Below, piece after piece: positions 16,954 through 26,056 of a stretch of DNA of 64,000 bases. Origin of the DNA: Streptomyces eurythermus (GTDB taxonomy: Bacteria; Actinomycetota; Actinomycetes; Streptomycetales; Streptomycetaceae); the NCBI RefSeq assembly GCF_014649115.1, contig NZ_BMSK01000002.1:468445-532444 (forward strand), written 5' to 3'. Each line of letters opens with the position of its first letter. Positions within the stretch are counted from its first letter, which is position 1. Position numbers and translations under genes: made by a program. A model generated the notes under the pieces. That model did not search any database. It was not told the origin of the DNA and saw only the letters and a program-made list of their open reading frames with translations.

Positions 16954-17620
16954 GTGGGTCGAACCATAAGGGGGCTGAACTCCCACCCCGAGGGCGCCGC
17001 GGCCACCGTGCGCCGTACCTGGCAGCACATCCCCGCACCGGCCGGCGGGCGCCAGCCGGTCGCACTCATCCTGGGCCACCCGCCGGGTACGGGCCGGCCA
17101 CGCTTCTGGCCGGTCTGCGACAGCACGACATCAGGGGAGTGGGCGTCGCCTTCGAGAGCGCGGACACCGGGCGGCGGACCGCTTCGGCCGGCTGGTACCG
17201 CACCGCGGCCGCTGACAGCCTCACCCGGCAGGCAGGCGGCGACTTCGCGTTCCTCAACGTCGATGCGTTCTCCGAGGACGGCAAGAAGCAGGTCCTGGAT
17301 CTGGTCGAGCAGCGCTACGGGCCCGTTGACTACCTGATCTACAGCCTCGCCGCTCCCCTCCGGACCGACACTGTCGCCGGTACTGTCCACCACTCGGTGA
17401 TCAAACCGCTCGGGGACCGCTATGAGGCCCCGGCCCTGCACTTCACCGGCTCCGAGCCCGCGGTGTCCAGGATCCGGCTGGAGCCCGGCACCGAGGAGGA
17501 GACGCAGGCCACCATCGCGGTCATGGGCGGCACGGACTGGTCGCTGTGGGGCACGGCCTTGGCCGGACGCCGCCTCCTGGCACCCGAGTTCACCACCATC
17601 GCCCTCACCCACGTCGGCTC
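16954..17620 (+). pseudogene. fabV: FabV/Ter-type trans-2-enoyl reductase, frameshifted and truncated
   Basis: The first part (RGLNSHPEGAAATVRRTW, PVALILGHPPG) and the second (GPATLLAGLRQHDIRGVGV, TASAGWYRTAAAD, NVDAFSEDGKKQVLDLV, YGPVDYLIYSLAAPLR, IKPLG, EEETQATIAVMGGTDW, TTIALTHVGSE) match FabV/Ter enoyl-ACP/CoA reductases in order, but lie in different frames joined near 17088. Homology stops just before the region holding the catalytic Tyr-x8-Lys. The intact family is about 400 aa. This copy is therefore non-functional. It runs into the 3' end of the TetR gene. Confidence 0.75.
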
Positions 17621-17695
17621 CGAGGGGCGGCGACGCGGGTGCACGGTCACGAGCAGAGCAACGCTCCGGCCGTCGAGCCCAGGCCATCGCGGAGC

Positions 17696-18400
17696 CTAGG
17701 GTGTGTCCCCCGGTGCCGCCGCGCCCAGCGCGCTCAGGATCAGTTCCAGCGCCGTCTCGAACGAGCTGCCCGCCATCAGAGGCAACTCCGCCCGCACCGC
17801 GGTCAGGTGCGGATGGCGGGCGTCGGGCAGTTCGGCGTAGGCGCCGGTCCAGGCCCGGTTGTCGGCCTCGCGGCGCTCCGGCGGGAGCGCCAGGTGGGCG
17901 GCGTCGAGGGCCGCGTGGCCCAGCACGGTGTCCACGAACGCCGAGTACTGGCGCACGGCGTCGGCGTCGCTGAACCCGGCCCGGCGCAGCAGCCCGATCC
18001 CCGCGTCCACGGCTTTGATCTCGTGGGGCCGCCGCGTCACCCGGTACGCGGCGAGCGCGGCCACCCGCGGCTGCTCCCGGTAGCCTCGGTGGATCCGCAG
18101 CGCCATCTCGCGCAGCGCGTCCCGCCACGGCATGCGGTCGGGCTCGAACCCGGCCATCGCGTCGCCGATGATCCGGTCGGCGACGGCCAGCAGCAGATCG
18201 TCGGTGTTGTGGAAGTACCGGTACAGCGCGCTCGGATCGCAGCCGAGGGCGGCGCCGAGCCGCCGCACGCTCAGCGCGTCCGGACCGTGCTGCCCGACGA
18301 GCCGCAGCGCGCAGTCGACGATCACGTCCTCGGACAGCAGCACCCCCGACCTGGTCGGTCTGCGCCGTCGCCGCTCCGCCGGAATCCGCCCGCCCGTCAC
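17696..18400 (-). CDS. TetR-family repressor
   Basis: A 234-aa regulator. The helix-turn-helix lies near residues 20-65: VIVDCALRLVGQHGPDALSVRRLGAALG then SALYRYFHNTDDLL, the classic TetR recognition-helix pattern. The rest is a ligand-binding helical domain of TetR_C type. GTG 18400 has AAGGGG nine bases upstream. It is divergent from the APC permease gene, and an inverted repeat between them (18448-18475) is the obvious operator, so it probably represses the permease-amidohydrolase pair and itself, with induction by the transported compound. The ligand is unknown. Confidence 0.88.
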   Translation of the reverse strand: MTGGRIPAERRRRRPTRSGVLLSEDVIVDCALRLVGQHGPDALSVRRLGAALGCDPSALYRYFHNTDDLLLAVADRIIGDAMAGFEPDRMPWRDALREMALRIHRGYREQPRVAALAAYRVTRRPHEIKAVDAGIGLLRRAGFSDADAVRQYSAFVDTVLGHAALDAAHLALPPERREADNRAWTGAYAELPDARHPHLTAVRAELPLMAGSSFETALELILSALGAAAPGDTP

Positions 18401-18447
18401 TGTACGAACCCCTTCCCTCGGCTCTGAACCGTTCCATGAGCGCCTTA

Positions 18448-18475
18448 TGTCAACACCATTGACGCAATGTTGACA
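18448..18475. promoter_or_regulatory. Operator-like inverted repeat in the TetR/permease divergent region
   Basis: TGTCAACA and its exact complement TGTTGACA flank a 12-base spacer. Each arm also contains a TTGACA-like -35 hexamer, facing outward on each strand, so a bound TetR dimer would cover both divergent promoters. The distances to the two start codons (48 and 62 bases) fit autoregulation. Confidence 0.7.
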
Positions 18476-18536
18476 AGGCCGGTTTGATCGCAGCCTCCTC
18501 CCGCACCTCCCGTTCTCCGGTTCCAGGAGTCTGTCC

Positions 18537-20033
18537 ATGAGAAGTGAACCCCCCGGCCTGCGGCGTTCCCTCGGCGTCGTCGACGGCATCGCCATCGCGG
18601 CCTCCAGCACGGCCGCCACCACGAGTATCGGCATCGGCATGGGCTCGCTCGCCGCGACCGTGGGCCTTCAGGCGCCGGCGATCCTGCTGGTGGCGTTCGT
18701 TCCGATCCTCGGCATCGCGACGGCGTACGCCCGGCTCAACCGGCACGAGCGGAACATGGGCAGCGGCTACGTCTGGGTCGGCCGCTCGCTCGGTCCCTGG
18801 CTCGGTTTCCTCACCGGCTGGGTCACCCTGGTCGGCACCCTGATCTTCATGGCGTACACGAGCGCGGTGACCGGCTCGGTGTTCCTCCAGTTCGCGGACA
18901 AGGCCCATCTGCACGCGATCGGCGGGCTGCGCCTCGACCCGAACTCGACGGCGCTGTCCACCGTGGTCGGCCTGATGGTGCTGGCGGCCGTCACGGTCAC
19001 AGCCGTCACCGGGGTGCGCAAGGCGACCCGGCTCCAGGCGTGGCTGCTGGTCTTCGAGTACGCGGTGCTGCTCGGCTTCTGCGGCTGGGCGATGGCCACC
19101 GGCGCGCACGGTTTCTCCTGGTCGTGGCTGAACCCGTTCGCCGTGCACGACGGCACCGGCTTCGCCCAGGGCCTGGTCCTGGCGGTGTTCTTCTTCTGGG
19201 GCTGGGACGCGGCGTTCAGCGTCACCGAGGAGACCCACGACGTACGGGACGCGGGCCGCGGCGGATTCATCGCGCTGTTCACCATGCTGGCGCTGTTCCT
19301 GTACGGGTCCGTGGCCTTCCAACGCGAGATGTCGCTGCCCGAACTCCTGGAGCAGGGCCCGCAGGCACTCACCTACCTCGGCGCGAAGCTGGCGGACGAG
19401 CCGTGGGCGAGCCTGCCGCTGCTGGCGCTGCTGTTGTCGGCGGTGGCGTCGTTGCAGTCCGGCGTGATCCCGACGGCGCGCGGGCTGCTGGCGATGGGCC
19501 GGGACCGCACGATGGGCCAGGTGTGGACGCGGGTGAGTCCGCGCTACGGCTCCCCGGCGGTCGGCACCGTCCTCGTCACGTCGATCTCCGCGGCCGTGGC
19601 GCTGCTGGCGCTCGCCATCCCCAAGCTGAACGAGATGATCCTCGCGGCCGTGAACTCGATCGGTCTCGTGGTCGCCCTGTACTACGGCCTGACCGCACTC
19701 GCCTGCGCGGTGCGCTTCCGAGGCATGCTGCGCACGGCGCCCCGCGAGGCGCTGCGCGCGGTCATCGCGCCCGGCGTGAGCGGACTCGCGTTGCTGGGCA
19801 TCGGCTGCTACCTCGGACGGGACTACGCGACGATGAGCGACCGCTTCGAACTCAGCCCGGACAACGGCTGGTTCATGCTCTCGGTGCCCGCCGCGATCCT
19901 GCTGTCCGGGCTCGTCATGGCGGCCGTCGCCAAGTACCGCCGCCGCTCGCCGTACTTCGTCGCCGGACACAGCACCGGTGTCGGCACCGACACCGTCTCG
20001 TCGACTGCGACCGAAGCTCTCCGACACCCGTAG
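18537..20033 (+). CDS. APC-superfamily amino acid/amine permease
   Basis: A 498-aa membrane protein with about 12 predicted helices. The N-terminus reads GVVDGIAIAASSTAATTSIGIGMG, the glycine-rich first helix of APC transporters. Other blocks are GSGYVWVGRSLGPWLGFLTGW, FFFWGWDAAFSVTEETHD and SGVIPTARGLLAMGRD. AGGAG lies eight bases before ATG 18537. It is followed 55 bases later by the amidohydrolase gene, so it likely imports an amide or amine that the latter hydrolyses, under TetR control. Confidence 0.88.
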   Translation: MRSEPPGLRRSLGVVDGIAIAASSTAATTSIGIGMGSLAATVGLQAPAILLVAFVPILGIATAYARLNRHERNMGSGYVWVGRSLGPWLGFLTGWVTLVGTLIFMAYTSAVTGSVFLQFADKAHLHAIGGLRLDPNSTALSTVVGLMVLAAVTVTAVTGVRKATRLQAWLLVFEYAVLLGFCGWAMATGAHGFSWSWLNPFAVHDGTGFAQGLVLAVFFFWGWDAAFSVTEETHDVRDAGRGGFIALFTMLALFLYGSVAFQREMSLPELLEQGPQALTYLGAKLADEPWASLPLLALLLSAVASLQSGVIPTARGLLAMGRDRTMGQVWTRVSPRYGSPAVGTVLVTSISAAVALLALAIPKLNEMILAAVNSIGLVVALYYGLTALACAVRFRGMLRTAPREALRAVIAPGVSGLALLGIGCYLGRDYATMSDRFELSPDNGWFMLSVPAAILLSGLVMAAVAKYRRRSPYFVAGHSTGVGTDTVSSTATEALRHP

Positions 20034-20088
20034 AACCCGGGACACCGGCAGAACTCGCAACAGCCTTACTGACACCAGGAGTTGCCTC

Positions 20089-21735
20089 ATGTCCGACACC
20101 GCTACCGCTGACCTGGTCTTCACCGGCGGCCCGGTCCACACCGGTTCGCCGGCCCGGTCCCGGGCGACCACCGTGGCCGTGCGCGGCGAGCGGATCGTCG
20201 CCGTCGGACACGACGAGGTGCGCGAGCTGATCGGCCCGCGCACCGAGGTCGTGGACCTGGCCGGCCGCCTGCTGGTGCCGGGCTTCCAGGACGCGCACGC
20301 GCACCCCGTCGGCGGCGGCCTGGAGATGGGCCAGTGCGACCTGAGCGGGGCGACGACCCGGGCCGAGTACCGGGAGCGGATCACCGCGTACGCCCGGACG
20401 CACGCCGACGCCGAATGGATCACCGGCGGCGGCTGGGCGATGGAGGCGTTCCCCGGCGGCCTGCCGACGGCTGCCGAACTGGACGCCCTCGTGTCCGACC
20501 GGCCGGTCTACCTGGTCAACCGCGACCACCACGGCGCCTGGGTCAACTCCCGTGCCCTGGAGCGGGCGGGACTCGACGCCCGTACGCCCGACCCGTCCGA
20601 CGGGCGGATCGAGCGGCACCCGGACGGCACGCCGACGGGCATGCTCCAGGAGGGAGCCGCCAACCTGGTGGGCCGTCTGGTCCCCCAGGTCACCCGTGAG
20701 GAACGGGTGGCCGGGCTGCTGCGCGCCCAGGAACTGCTGCACTCGCTCGGCATCACCGCCTGGCAGGACGCCCTCCTCGGCGAGCACGCCAATCTCACCG
20801 ACCCCACCGACGCGTACCTGGCCTGCGCCGAGGACGGCACCCTCACCGCGCGGGTCGTCGGCGCGCTGTGGTGGGACCGGGCGCGGGGCACCGAGCAGAT
20901 CGAGGAGTTGCTGGCCCGGCGCGCGGCGGGCACCCGGCGGCGGCTCCGCTCGACGACCGTGAAGATCATGCAGGACGGCGTCGCCGAGAACGGCACGGCG
21001 GCGCTGCTCAGCCCGTACCTGGACGGCTGCGGGTGCGTGTCCGACAACAGCGGGATCAGCTTCGTGCCGCCGGAGGACCTGAAGACGTACGTCACCGAGC
21101 TGGACGCCCACGGTTTCCAGGTGCACTTCCACGCGCTGGGCGACCGCGCGGTGCGGGAGGCGCTGGACGCGGTGGAGGCGGCCCGGCGGGCCAACGGCCG
21201 TACGGACACCCGGCCGCACCTGGCCCACCTGCAAGTGGTACACCCGGACGACATCGGCCGGTTCCGTGAGCTGGGCGCGACGGCCAACCTCCAGCCGCTG
21301 TGGGCGGCGCACGAGCCACAGATGGACGAGCTGACCATCCCGTTCCTGGGCGCGGAGCGGGCGTCGTGGCAGTACCCGTTCGGGGCGCTGCTGCGGTCGG
21401 GGGCGACGCTCGCGGCGGGCAGCGACTGGCCGGTGAGCAGCCCCGATCCACTCCAGGGCATCCACGTGGCGGTGAATCGGGTGGCGCCGGACGCGCCCGC
21501 GGGGACGCCGGTCTTCCTGCCCGGGGAGCGCATAGGACTGCACGACGCGCTGACCGCGTACACGGCCGGCAGTGCCTACGCGAACCACCTAGACCACGAG
21601 ACGGGAACGGTCGCCGAGGGGTTCCTGGCGGATCTGGTGGTACTCGACCGTGATCCGTTCGCCGGGCCGCCCGAGGAGATAGGTGCGACGCGAGTGGAGC
21701 AGACCTTCGTGGGCGGGCAGCGGGTGTTCGGCTGA
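20089..21735 (+). CDS. YtcJ-like metal-dependent amidohydrolase
   Basis: A 548-aa member of the amidohydrolase_3 (YtcJ/NfdA) family. Metal-binding HAHP follows VPGFQDA near residue 70; a second His set is in FHALGDRAV, another in HLAHLQVVHP, and the terminal Asp in AAGSDWPVSSP. C-terminal blocks GERIGLHDALTAYT and ADLVVLDRDPF are typical. Start ATG 20089 has CCAGGAG at proper spacing. No signal peptide, so cytoplasmic, working on material brought in by the permease upstream. Members hydrolyse formamides and other amides; the substrate is not predictable. Confidence 0.88.
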   Translation: MSDTATADLVFTGGPVHTGSPARSRATTVAVRGERIVAVGHDEVRELIGPRTEVVDLAGRLLVPGFQDAHAHPVGGGLEMGQCDLSGATTRAEYRERITAYARTHADAEWITGGGWAMEAFPGGLPTAAELDALVSDRPVYLVNRDHHGAWVNSRALERAGLDARTPDPSDGRIERHPDGTPTGMLQEGAANLVGRLVPQVTREERVAGLLRAQELLHSLGITAWQDALLGEHANLTDPTDAYLACAEDGTLTARVVGALWWDRARGTEQIEELLARRAAGTRRRLRSTTVKIMQDGVAENGTAALLSPYLDGCGCVSDNSGISFVPPEDLKTYVTELDAHGFQVHFHALGDRAVREALDAVEAARRANGRTDTRPHLAHLQVVHPDDIGRFRELGATANLQPLWAAHEPQMDELTIPFLGAERASWQYPFGALLRSGATLAAGSDWPVSSPDPLQGIHVAVNRVAPDAPAGTPVFLPGERIGLHDALTAYTAGSAYANHLDHETGTVAEGFLADLVVLDRDPFAGPPEEIGATRVEQTFVGGQRVFG

Positions 21736-21761
21736 GTCAGGCGTCGGCGGCGCAACGGAAA

Positions 21762-21779
21762 CCGCAGCGCCCGCTGCGG
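21762..21779. terminator. Short hairpin after the permease-amidohydrolase pair
   Basis: CCGCAGCG and CGCTGCGG form an 8-bp stem around two cytosines, 27 bases past the amidohydrolase stop and before the convergent kinase gene. It is short but well placed for transcription termination. Confidence 0.45.
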
Positions 21780-21836
21780 GAGTCTGGAGTGTTGCGGGTG
21801 CGGGCGGCTCCCGGGACAGCACGCCTAACTAGCTCG

Positions 21837-22736
21837 TTAGCCGATGAGGGCCTCGGTGATCTGACGGGTGGTCTGCGCGGCGACCCTCGGGTTGACGGCA
21901 GCGTAGTGGGTGTAGGCGTTCAGGGCCGTGGCCAGCGCCCAGCCGCGGCCCCGGATCCAAGTGGCGTCGTCCACGCCGAGCGCGGCGCGGAAAGCGGCAC
22001 GGCTCCTCGCCGACATCAGGGTGAAGGCGATCACCAGGTCGCAGGCCGGGTCGCCGATGCCGAGCTCGCCGAAGTCGATGACCGCGCTGAGGCAGCCGTC
22101 GACGGTCAGCAGGTTGCCGGTGTGGAAGTCGCCGTGGAACCAGACCGGTGGGCCGTCCCAATCGGGGGCACTGATCGCCGCCTCCCACAGCTCGGTCATG
22201 GCCGCGGCGTCGAACGCGCCGTCGACCTCCGCGATGGCGGCCCGAGTCGCCCGGTCCCGTGCGGCCAGCGGCCGGACGGTGAGGTCCTCGCGGGCGCCTT
22301 GGGCCGGAATCTCCTCGGGCTCGAACCGTTGGAGAGCGGTCAGGAACCCGGCCAGTTCGACGGCGGCCTCGGGCGAATCGGCCAGTGCCTCGACAGTCGC
22401 CACCTCGCCGTCCAGCCAGCGGGAGATCGCCCACGGCCACGGATAACCGAAGTTGGGCTCCCCTACCCCCACTGGCACGGGGACGGCCAGTGGCAAGTGC
22501 GGGGCGAGCCGCGGCAGCCACTCGGACTCCTTCTGGGCCTGCCCGATTGCGCCGGCATGGCGGGGCAGCCGGACGGACAGCTTCTCGCCCAACCGGTAGA
22601 TCACATGGTCCGAGCCAGCCGGGTCAAGCAACTCCAGGGGCATCTCGGCCCACTGCGGGAACTGCGTATCGACCAGGCGCCTGACCAGCGCGGCATCAAT
22701 CGCGGGACGGGCGTCTGGGATTCTCTCGGTTGCCAA
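21837..22736 (-). CDS. APH-family phosphotransferase
   Basis: A 299-aa protein of the aminoglycoside/hydroxyurea phosphotransferase type. The catalytic loop FHGDFHTGNLL and the magnesium motif VIDFGELGIGDPACDL are intact, and the N-lobe reads DHVIYRLGEKLSVRLPR with the usual lysine position occupied within RLPR. TTG 22736 has AGGAG seven bases upstream, and homologues characteristically begin at IPDARPAIDAALVRRLVD, so longer readings to 22898 are rejected. It may phosphorylate an aminoglycoside, macrolide or metabolite. It is not clearly co-transcribed with its neighbours. Confidence 0.82.
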   Translation of the reverse strand: MATERIPDARPAIDAALVRRLVDTQFPQWAEMPLELLDPAGSDHVIYRLGEKLSVRLPRHAGAIGQAQKESEWLPRLAPHLPLAVPVPVGVGEPNFGYPWPWAISRWLDGEVATVEALADSPEAAVELAGFLTALQRFEPEEIPAQGAREDLTVRPLAARDRATRAAIAEVDGAFDAAAMTELWEAAISAPDWDGPPVWFHGDFHTGNLLTVDGCLSAVIDFGELGIGDPACDLVIAFTLMSARSRAAFRAALGVDDATWIRGRGWALATALNAYTHYAAVNPRVAAQTTRQITEALIG

Positions 22737-23001
22737 GAGCGGCTCCTGGAGTCGGCCCGCCCCGTGCGGCAGGCAGTTGGGGCCATCACAGTGCGTCGCA
22801 GGCTCGCCTGTCGACCGGATTTCCCCGCCGGCGTCACCGCTACGGGGCTCCGCGCGACAGCTTCTGGAAGCCGACCCAGCGTGCCCCTTTGAACCCACGG
22901 ATCCATCCCTGGGAACAGCCGCACCGAACGCTCGGGCTCACGCTGAACTACCTTCGGTTTTCACGAACCCGCGGAGGTTCGGCGTCGAGAGCTTTTGCAG
23001 G
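22737..23001. other. Intergenic stretch, nothing recognised
   Basis: Lies between the kinase gene and the end of the broken double-NUDIX gene. I see no supported gene or hairpin; it presumably holds the kinase promoter. Confidence 0.35.
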
Positions 23002-23923
23002 CTATTTCATTGCGGCGAGGCGTGCGTGGCGTTGGACGAGATCGAGAGTTCCTCCGCCGAGACGGAGGCGGGGCACGGTGGCCGGGGGGAACCAGGCGAG
23101 CATTACGCCTTCCGTGAGAGGAAGCCGGGACGGGTCGCCTTCCCAGAGCGCGGCGAAGATCCGGACCGGGACGGTCAGGCCGTCTGCGTCGTGGACTTCT
23201 TCGTCCAGGAATGCTTCCAGTCGTTGGGGAGCGATGCCCGCCTCCTCCTTCAGTTCGCGCAGGATCGTGGCCTGTGGGGTGCGGTCGCCGGGCTCGTGGC
23301 CGCCGCCGAGCAGGGCCCAGCACCCCGGAGCCCAGATGCCGTGCCGCATGTCGCGCAGGTGCAGCAGGTACTCACCGTGGTGGTTGTAGATCAGCGCCGA
23401 GGCGTTCAGTGGGGTCACCTGGCCGTCCAGACCAGCCACCTTGGCCCTCAGCTCCGCAAGGGCGACATCCGCTGCGGGCTGCCAGTGCGCTGCGGTGCTG
23501 GGGGTGTGGGCGAGGTAGAACGCGAAGCGGACGTCGGCGATCGGTGCGCCGGATGCCCGGTTGTTCGCTCCGGGGCCGGGTGCGATGTCGATGGGAGCGC
23601 GGAGGTGTTGCGGGGGTGAGGCAGAGGTCGTCGGGGTGGATGCCGGTCTGTTCGCGTACGGCGCGCAGGGCGGTGGCCAGTGGGCTGCGGTCCTCGTCCC
23701 GTGGTTTGGCGCCTGGCAGCCCGGGGCCGGCGGGGGCGTTCGGTGCGTGCAGGATGCGGTGGGCGCGGTCGATGACGACGGCGCTGCACGCCACCGGTAC
23801 CGGGTCGGGCGTGCCGGGTGTGGCGTCGAGGGCGGCGGCTACAGGGGCCAGGCGGGTGTTCTCGGTGGGGTGACGGAGCAGATACGAGTCGAGGAGGGTA
23901 CGCAGATCGGTTCGGCTGAACAC
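23002..23923 (-). pseudogene. Double-NUDIX gene split by a frameshift
   Basis: Two minus-strand frames together make one double-NUDIX protein. The first (start 23923, MFSRTDLRTLLDSYLLRH) resembles the leader of the triple-NUDIX protein, and its box is degenerate (ATALRAVREQTG for REUXEEXG). The frame changes near 23600, after CLTPATPP; the second frame continues IDIAPGPGANN, ADVRFAFYLAH, then a C-terminal NUDIX domain with an intact box (GGGHEPGDRTPQATILRELKEEAG), ending at 23002. An internal GTG/ATG-like start near 23439 might still yield the second domain alone. Confidence 0.65.
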
Positions 23924-23993
23924 AGGTGAACCTCGGGGTGACGCGGGTGATGGCGGCAGGCCGGTAGGTTCCGGAATCGTCCCACGACCGTGC

Positions 23994-24488
23994 TCACGAT
24001 GGGGTGGGAACGCGCTCGCGGGGGTCGGGGTCGGTGGCCAGTCGGGCGTGGAGGTGGGAGTCGTAGCGGGTGCCGGTGTGGTCGGTGGTGGCCTGCCGCA
24101 TGGTGCCTTCGAAGAGGAGTCCGGCCTTGGCCGCGACGGTGCACGAGGCCGGGTTGTCGGTGGAGTGGTGCAGGGCGATGCGGTGGACCCCCATGCCGCC
24201 GTGGTCGGTGGGGGCCAGGGCCCATCCGGCCGCTGTCAGCAGGGCGTTCGCCGCGAAGCCCCGGCCGCGGGCCCATGGGGCGATCCAGCTGCCGACCTCG
24301 GCGTTGCCGGTGTGGATGCGGCGCAGGCCGATGTAGCCGGTGAGGTCGTCGGTGTGGGGATCGGCGATGGCGAAGTCGGGAACGCCCTCGGACCAGGCCG
24401 CCAGGCGGGTGCGCAGCCGCCGGGCGGCACGTTCGCCGACGGGGAGTCGGTGCAGGTGTGCCCCGAGGGCCCAGGCAACCTTGGGCAA
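23994..24488 (-). CDS. GNAT acetyltransferase, N-terminally clipped
   Basis: The 164-aa product matches RimJ/RimL-type acetyltransferases: IADPHTDDLTGYIGLRRI, VGSWIAPWARGRGFAANAL (acetyl-CoA loop, RGRGFA), GVHRIALHHSTDNPASCTVAAKAGLLFEG and HLHARLATD. The first 20-30 residues of the family (LRPW...AEAF) are missing, and TTG 24488 has no ribosome binding site. It begins 13 bases after the MFS stop, same strand, so it may be read through coupling. Activity is uncertain; RimJ-type enzymes acetylate protein N-termini or small amines. Confidence 0.6.
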   Translation of the reverse strand: MPKVAWALGAHLHRLPVGERAARRLRTRLAAWSEGVPDFAIADPHTDDLTGYIGLRRIHTGNAEVGSWIAPWARGRGFAANALLTAAGWALAPTDHGGMGVHRIALHHSTDNPASCTVAAKAGLLFEGTMRQATTDHTGTRYDSHLHARLATDPDPRERVPTPS

Positions 24489-24500
24489 GGCCGGGGCGGG

Positions 24501-25727
24501 TCAGGCGTTGTCCGGCCAGGTCAGGCGTCGGGTGTACTGGACCCATACGGCGATGACCATGAGGACGGCCGTCATGCCGCCCAGGGTCATGACCGTCGAG
24601 GGCGAGCTGGCGTCGACGACGACTCCGCCGGTCAGAGCGCCGAGGGAGATCGTGGCCTGGAACGACGCGGTGAACATGACTGAGGCGGCCTCGGGGCTGT
24701 CGGGACTCGCCTTGGTGAACCACGTCTGGGAGGAGACGGGTACCGCCCCGTACGCCACGCCCCAGACGATCAGGAGGGCGACCGCTCCGGCTTTCCACTG
24801 ACCCAGGACGGGCAGGAGCAGGGTGGCGGCGGCGATCATGCCGGCGGCGGTGCCGAAGGTGGCCCGCGGGTGGCGTGCGACCAGGGAGCCGCCCAGGAAG
24901 TTGCCGAGAATGCCCGCCACGCCGTAGATGAGCAGGAAGACGGTGATGAGCCCGGAGCCCGCGTCGGTGACCTGTTCGAGGAACGGGGTGACGTAGGTGT
25001 ACGTGCCGAAGTGCGCCAGCACCACCAGAACGGTCAGGAGCAGGGCGAAGCGCGTGGCGACGCGGTGGAGCATGCCCCGCAGGACGCCCAGGCGGGTGGT
25101 CCGCTGCGGTGGCAGGGGCGGTGTGACGATCAGCAGCATGATCAGTACGCCAGCAGTGAGGCCGCCCATGGCGACGAACGCGGTACGCCATCCGGCCAGG
25201 TCGCCGATGAATGTGCCGGCGGGTACGCCGAGTACGGAACCCAGGGGCACCGCGGAGAAGATCACCGCGGTGGCTCGGCTGACGGATGAGGCGGGGACCA
25301 GGCGTTCGGCCAGTGAGGCGCCGATGGACCAGAAGCCGCCGATGACGATGCCGACGATGACGCGGGAGAGCAGGACCAGCCAGTAGTCGGGGGCTGCCGC
25401 TGCCAGGAAGTTCGCCGCGGCGAGCAGGACCATGAAGGCGCACAGCATCAGGCGGCGGTCGATCCGCGCGGTCGCGACGGTGACGACGGGTGCGGCGATC
25501 GCCGCGAGGAAGCCGGGCAAGGTCATCATCAGTCCGGCCATGCCGTCGGAGATGGTGAAGCTCGCACCGATCTTGGTCAGAAGCCCGATGGGGAGGATTT
25601 CCGTGGTGACGACGGAAAAGATGCCCAGCATCACCGCGACGACGGCCAGCCATCCGATCACCGGGGAGTGGTGTGGTGGATTTGCCCCGCCAGGATCTCG
25701 CGTGGTGGCGGTGGTGGATGCAGCCAT
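24501..25727 (-). CDS. MFS drug-efflux transporter (DHA1 family)
   Basis: A 408-aa, 12-helix major facilitator protein. Typical blocks: FSVVTTEILPIGLLTKI at helix 1, GMAGLMMTLPGFLAAIAAPVV, motif A-like ARIDRRLML, SRVIVGIVIGGFWSIGASLA, and ATAVIFSAVPLGSVLGVPAGTFIGDLAGWR (motif C of antiporters). This is the AraJ/YdeA/arabinose-chloramphenicol efflux branch. ATG 25727 is preceded by AGGA at eight bases; the in-frame upstream extension to 25838 is poor coding. Proton-driven efflux of a drug or metabolite is likely. Confidence 0.88.
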   Translation of the reverse strand: MAASTTATTRDPGGANPPHHSPVIGWLAVVAVMLGIFSVVTTEILPIGLLTKIGASFTISDGMAGLMMTLPGFLAAIAAPVVTVATARIDRRLMLCAFMVLLAAANFLAAAAPDYWLVLLSRVIVGIVIGGFWSIGASLAERLVPASSVSRATAVIFSAVPLGSVLGVPAGTFIGDLAGWRTAFVAMGGLTAGVLIMLLIVTPPLPPQRTTRLGVLRGMLHRVATRFALLLTVLVVLAHFGTYTYVTPFLEQVTDAGSGLITVFLLIYGVAGILGNFLGGSLVARHPRATFGTAAGMIAAATLLLPVLGQWKAGAVALLIVWGVAYGAVPVSSQTWFTKASPDSPEAASVMFTASFQATISLGALTGGVVVDASSPSTVMTLGGMTAVLMVIAVWVQYTRRLTWPDNA

Positions 25728-26056
25728 GAATTCCGTCCTGTGATGAGTGTGCTGTTGCTTGATCAGTTCAGCAGGAGCGGCGGGGCGAGGGCTGGCAGAT
25801 CTGCGACATGAGCGCCGTCGCGAAGGGTGGCGTCGCAAACCCGCTCATCGGCGTCCCCGCGGTCATCGCAGGTAACCGGTTCAGCAAGGGGGCTCTACGG
25901 CGGGAATCCGGCGCCGCTCAGTTCATGCGCGACTTGGGCCAGTCCCCTCTGCGACGCACGCACATTGCCGTCCATACGTGTGCTGCGGACGTACTCACGT
26001 GCGACTTCGGCAAGATTGCGTTGACCGGTACGGAGAGGCGGATGAGGGAGGGCGCC
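25728..26056. other. Intergenic stretch upstream of the MFS gene
   Basis: No convincing gene. An open plus-strand frame runs through it but lacks codon bias until the GlxA-like fragment begins at 26057. It probably carries the divergent promoters. Confidence 0.35.
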
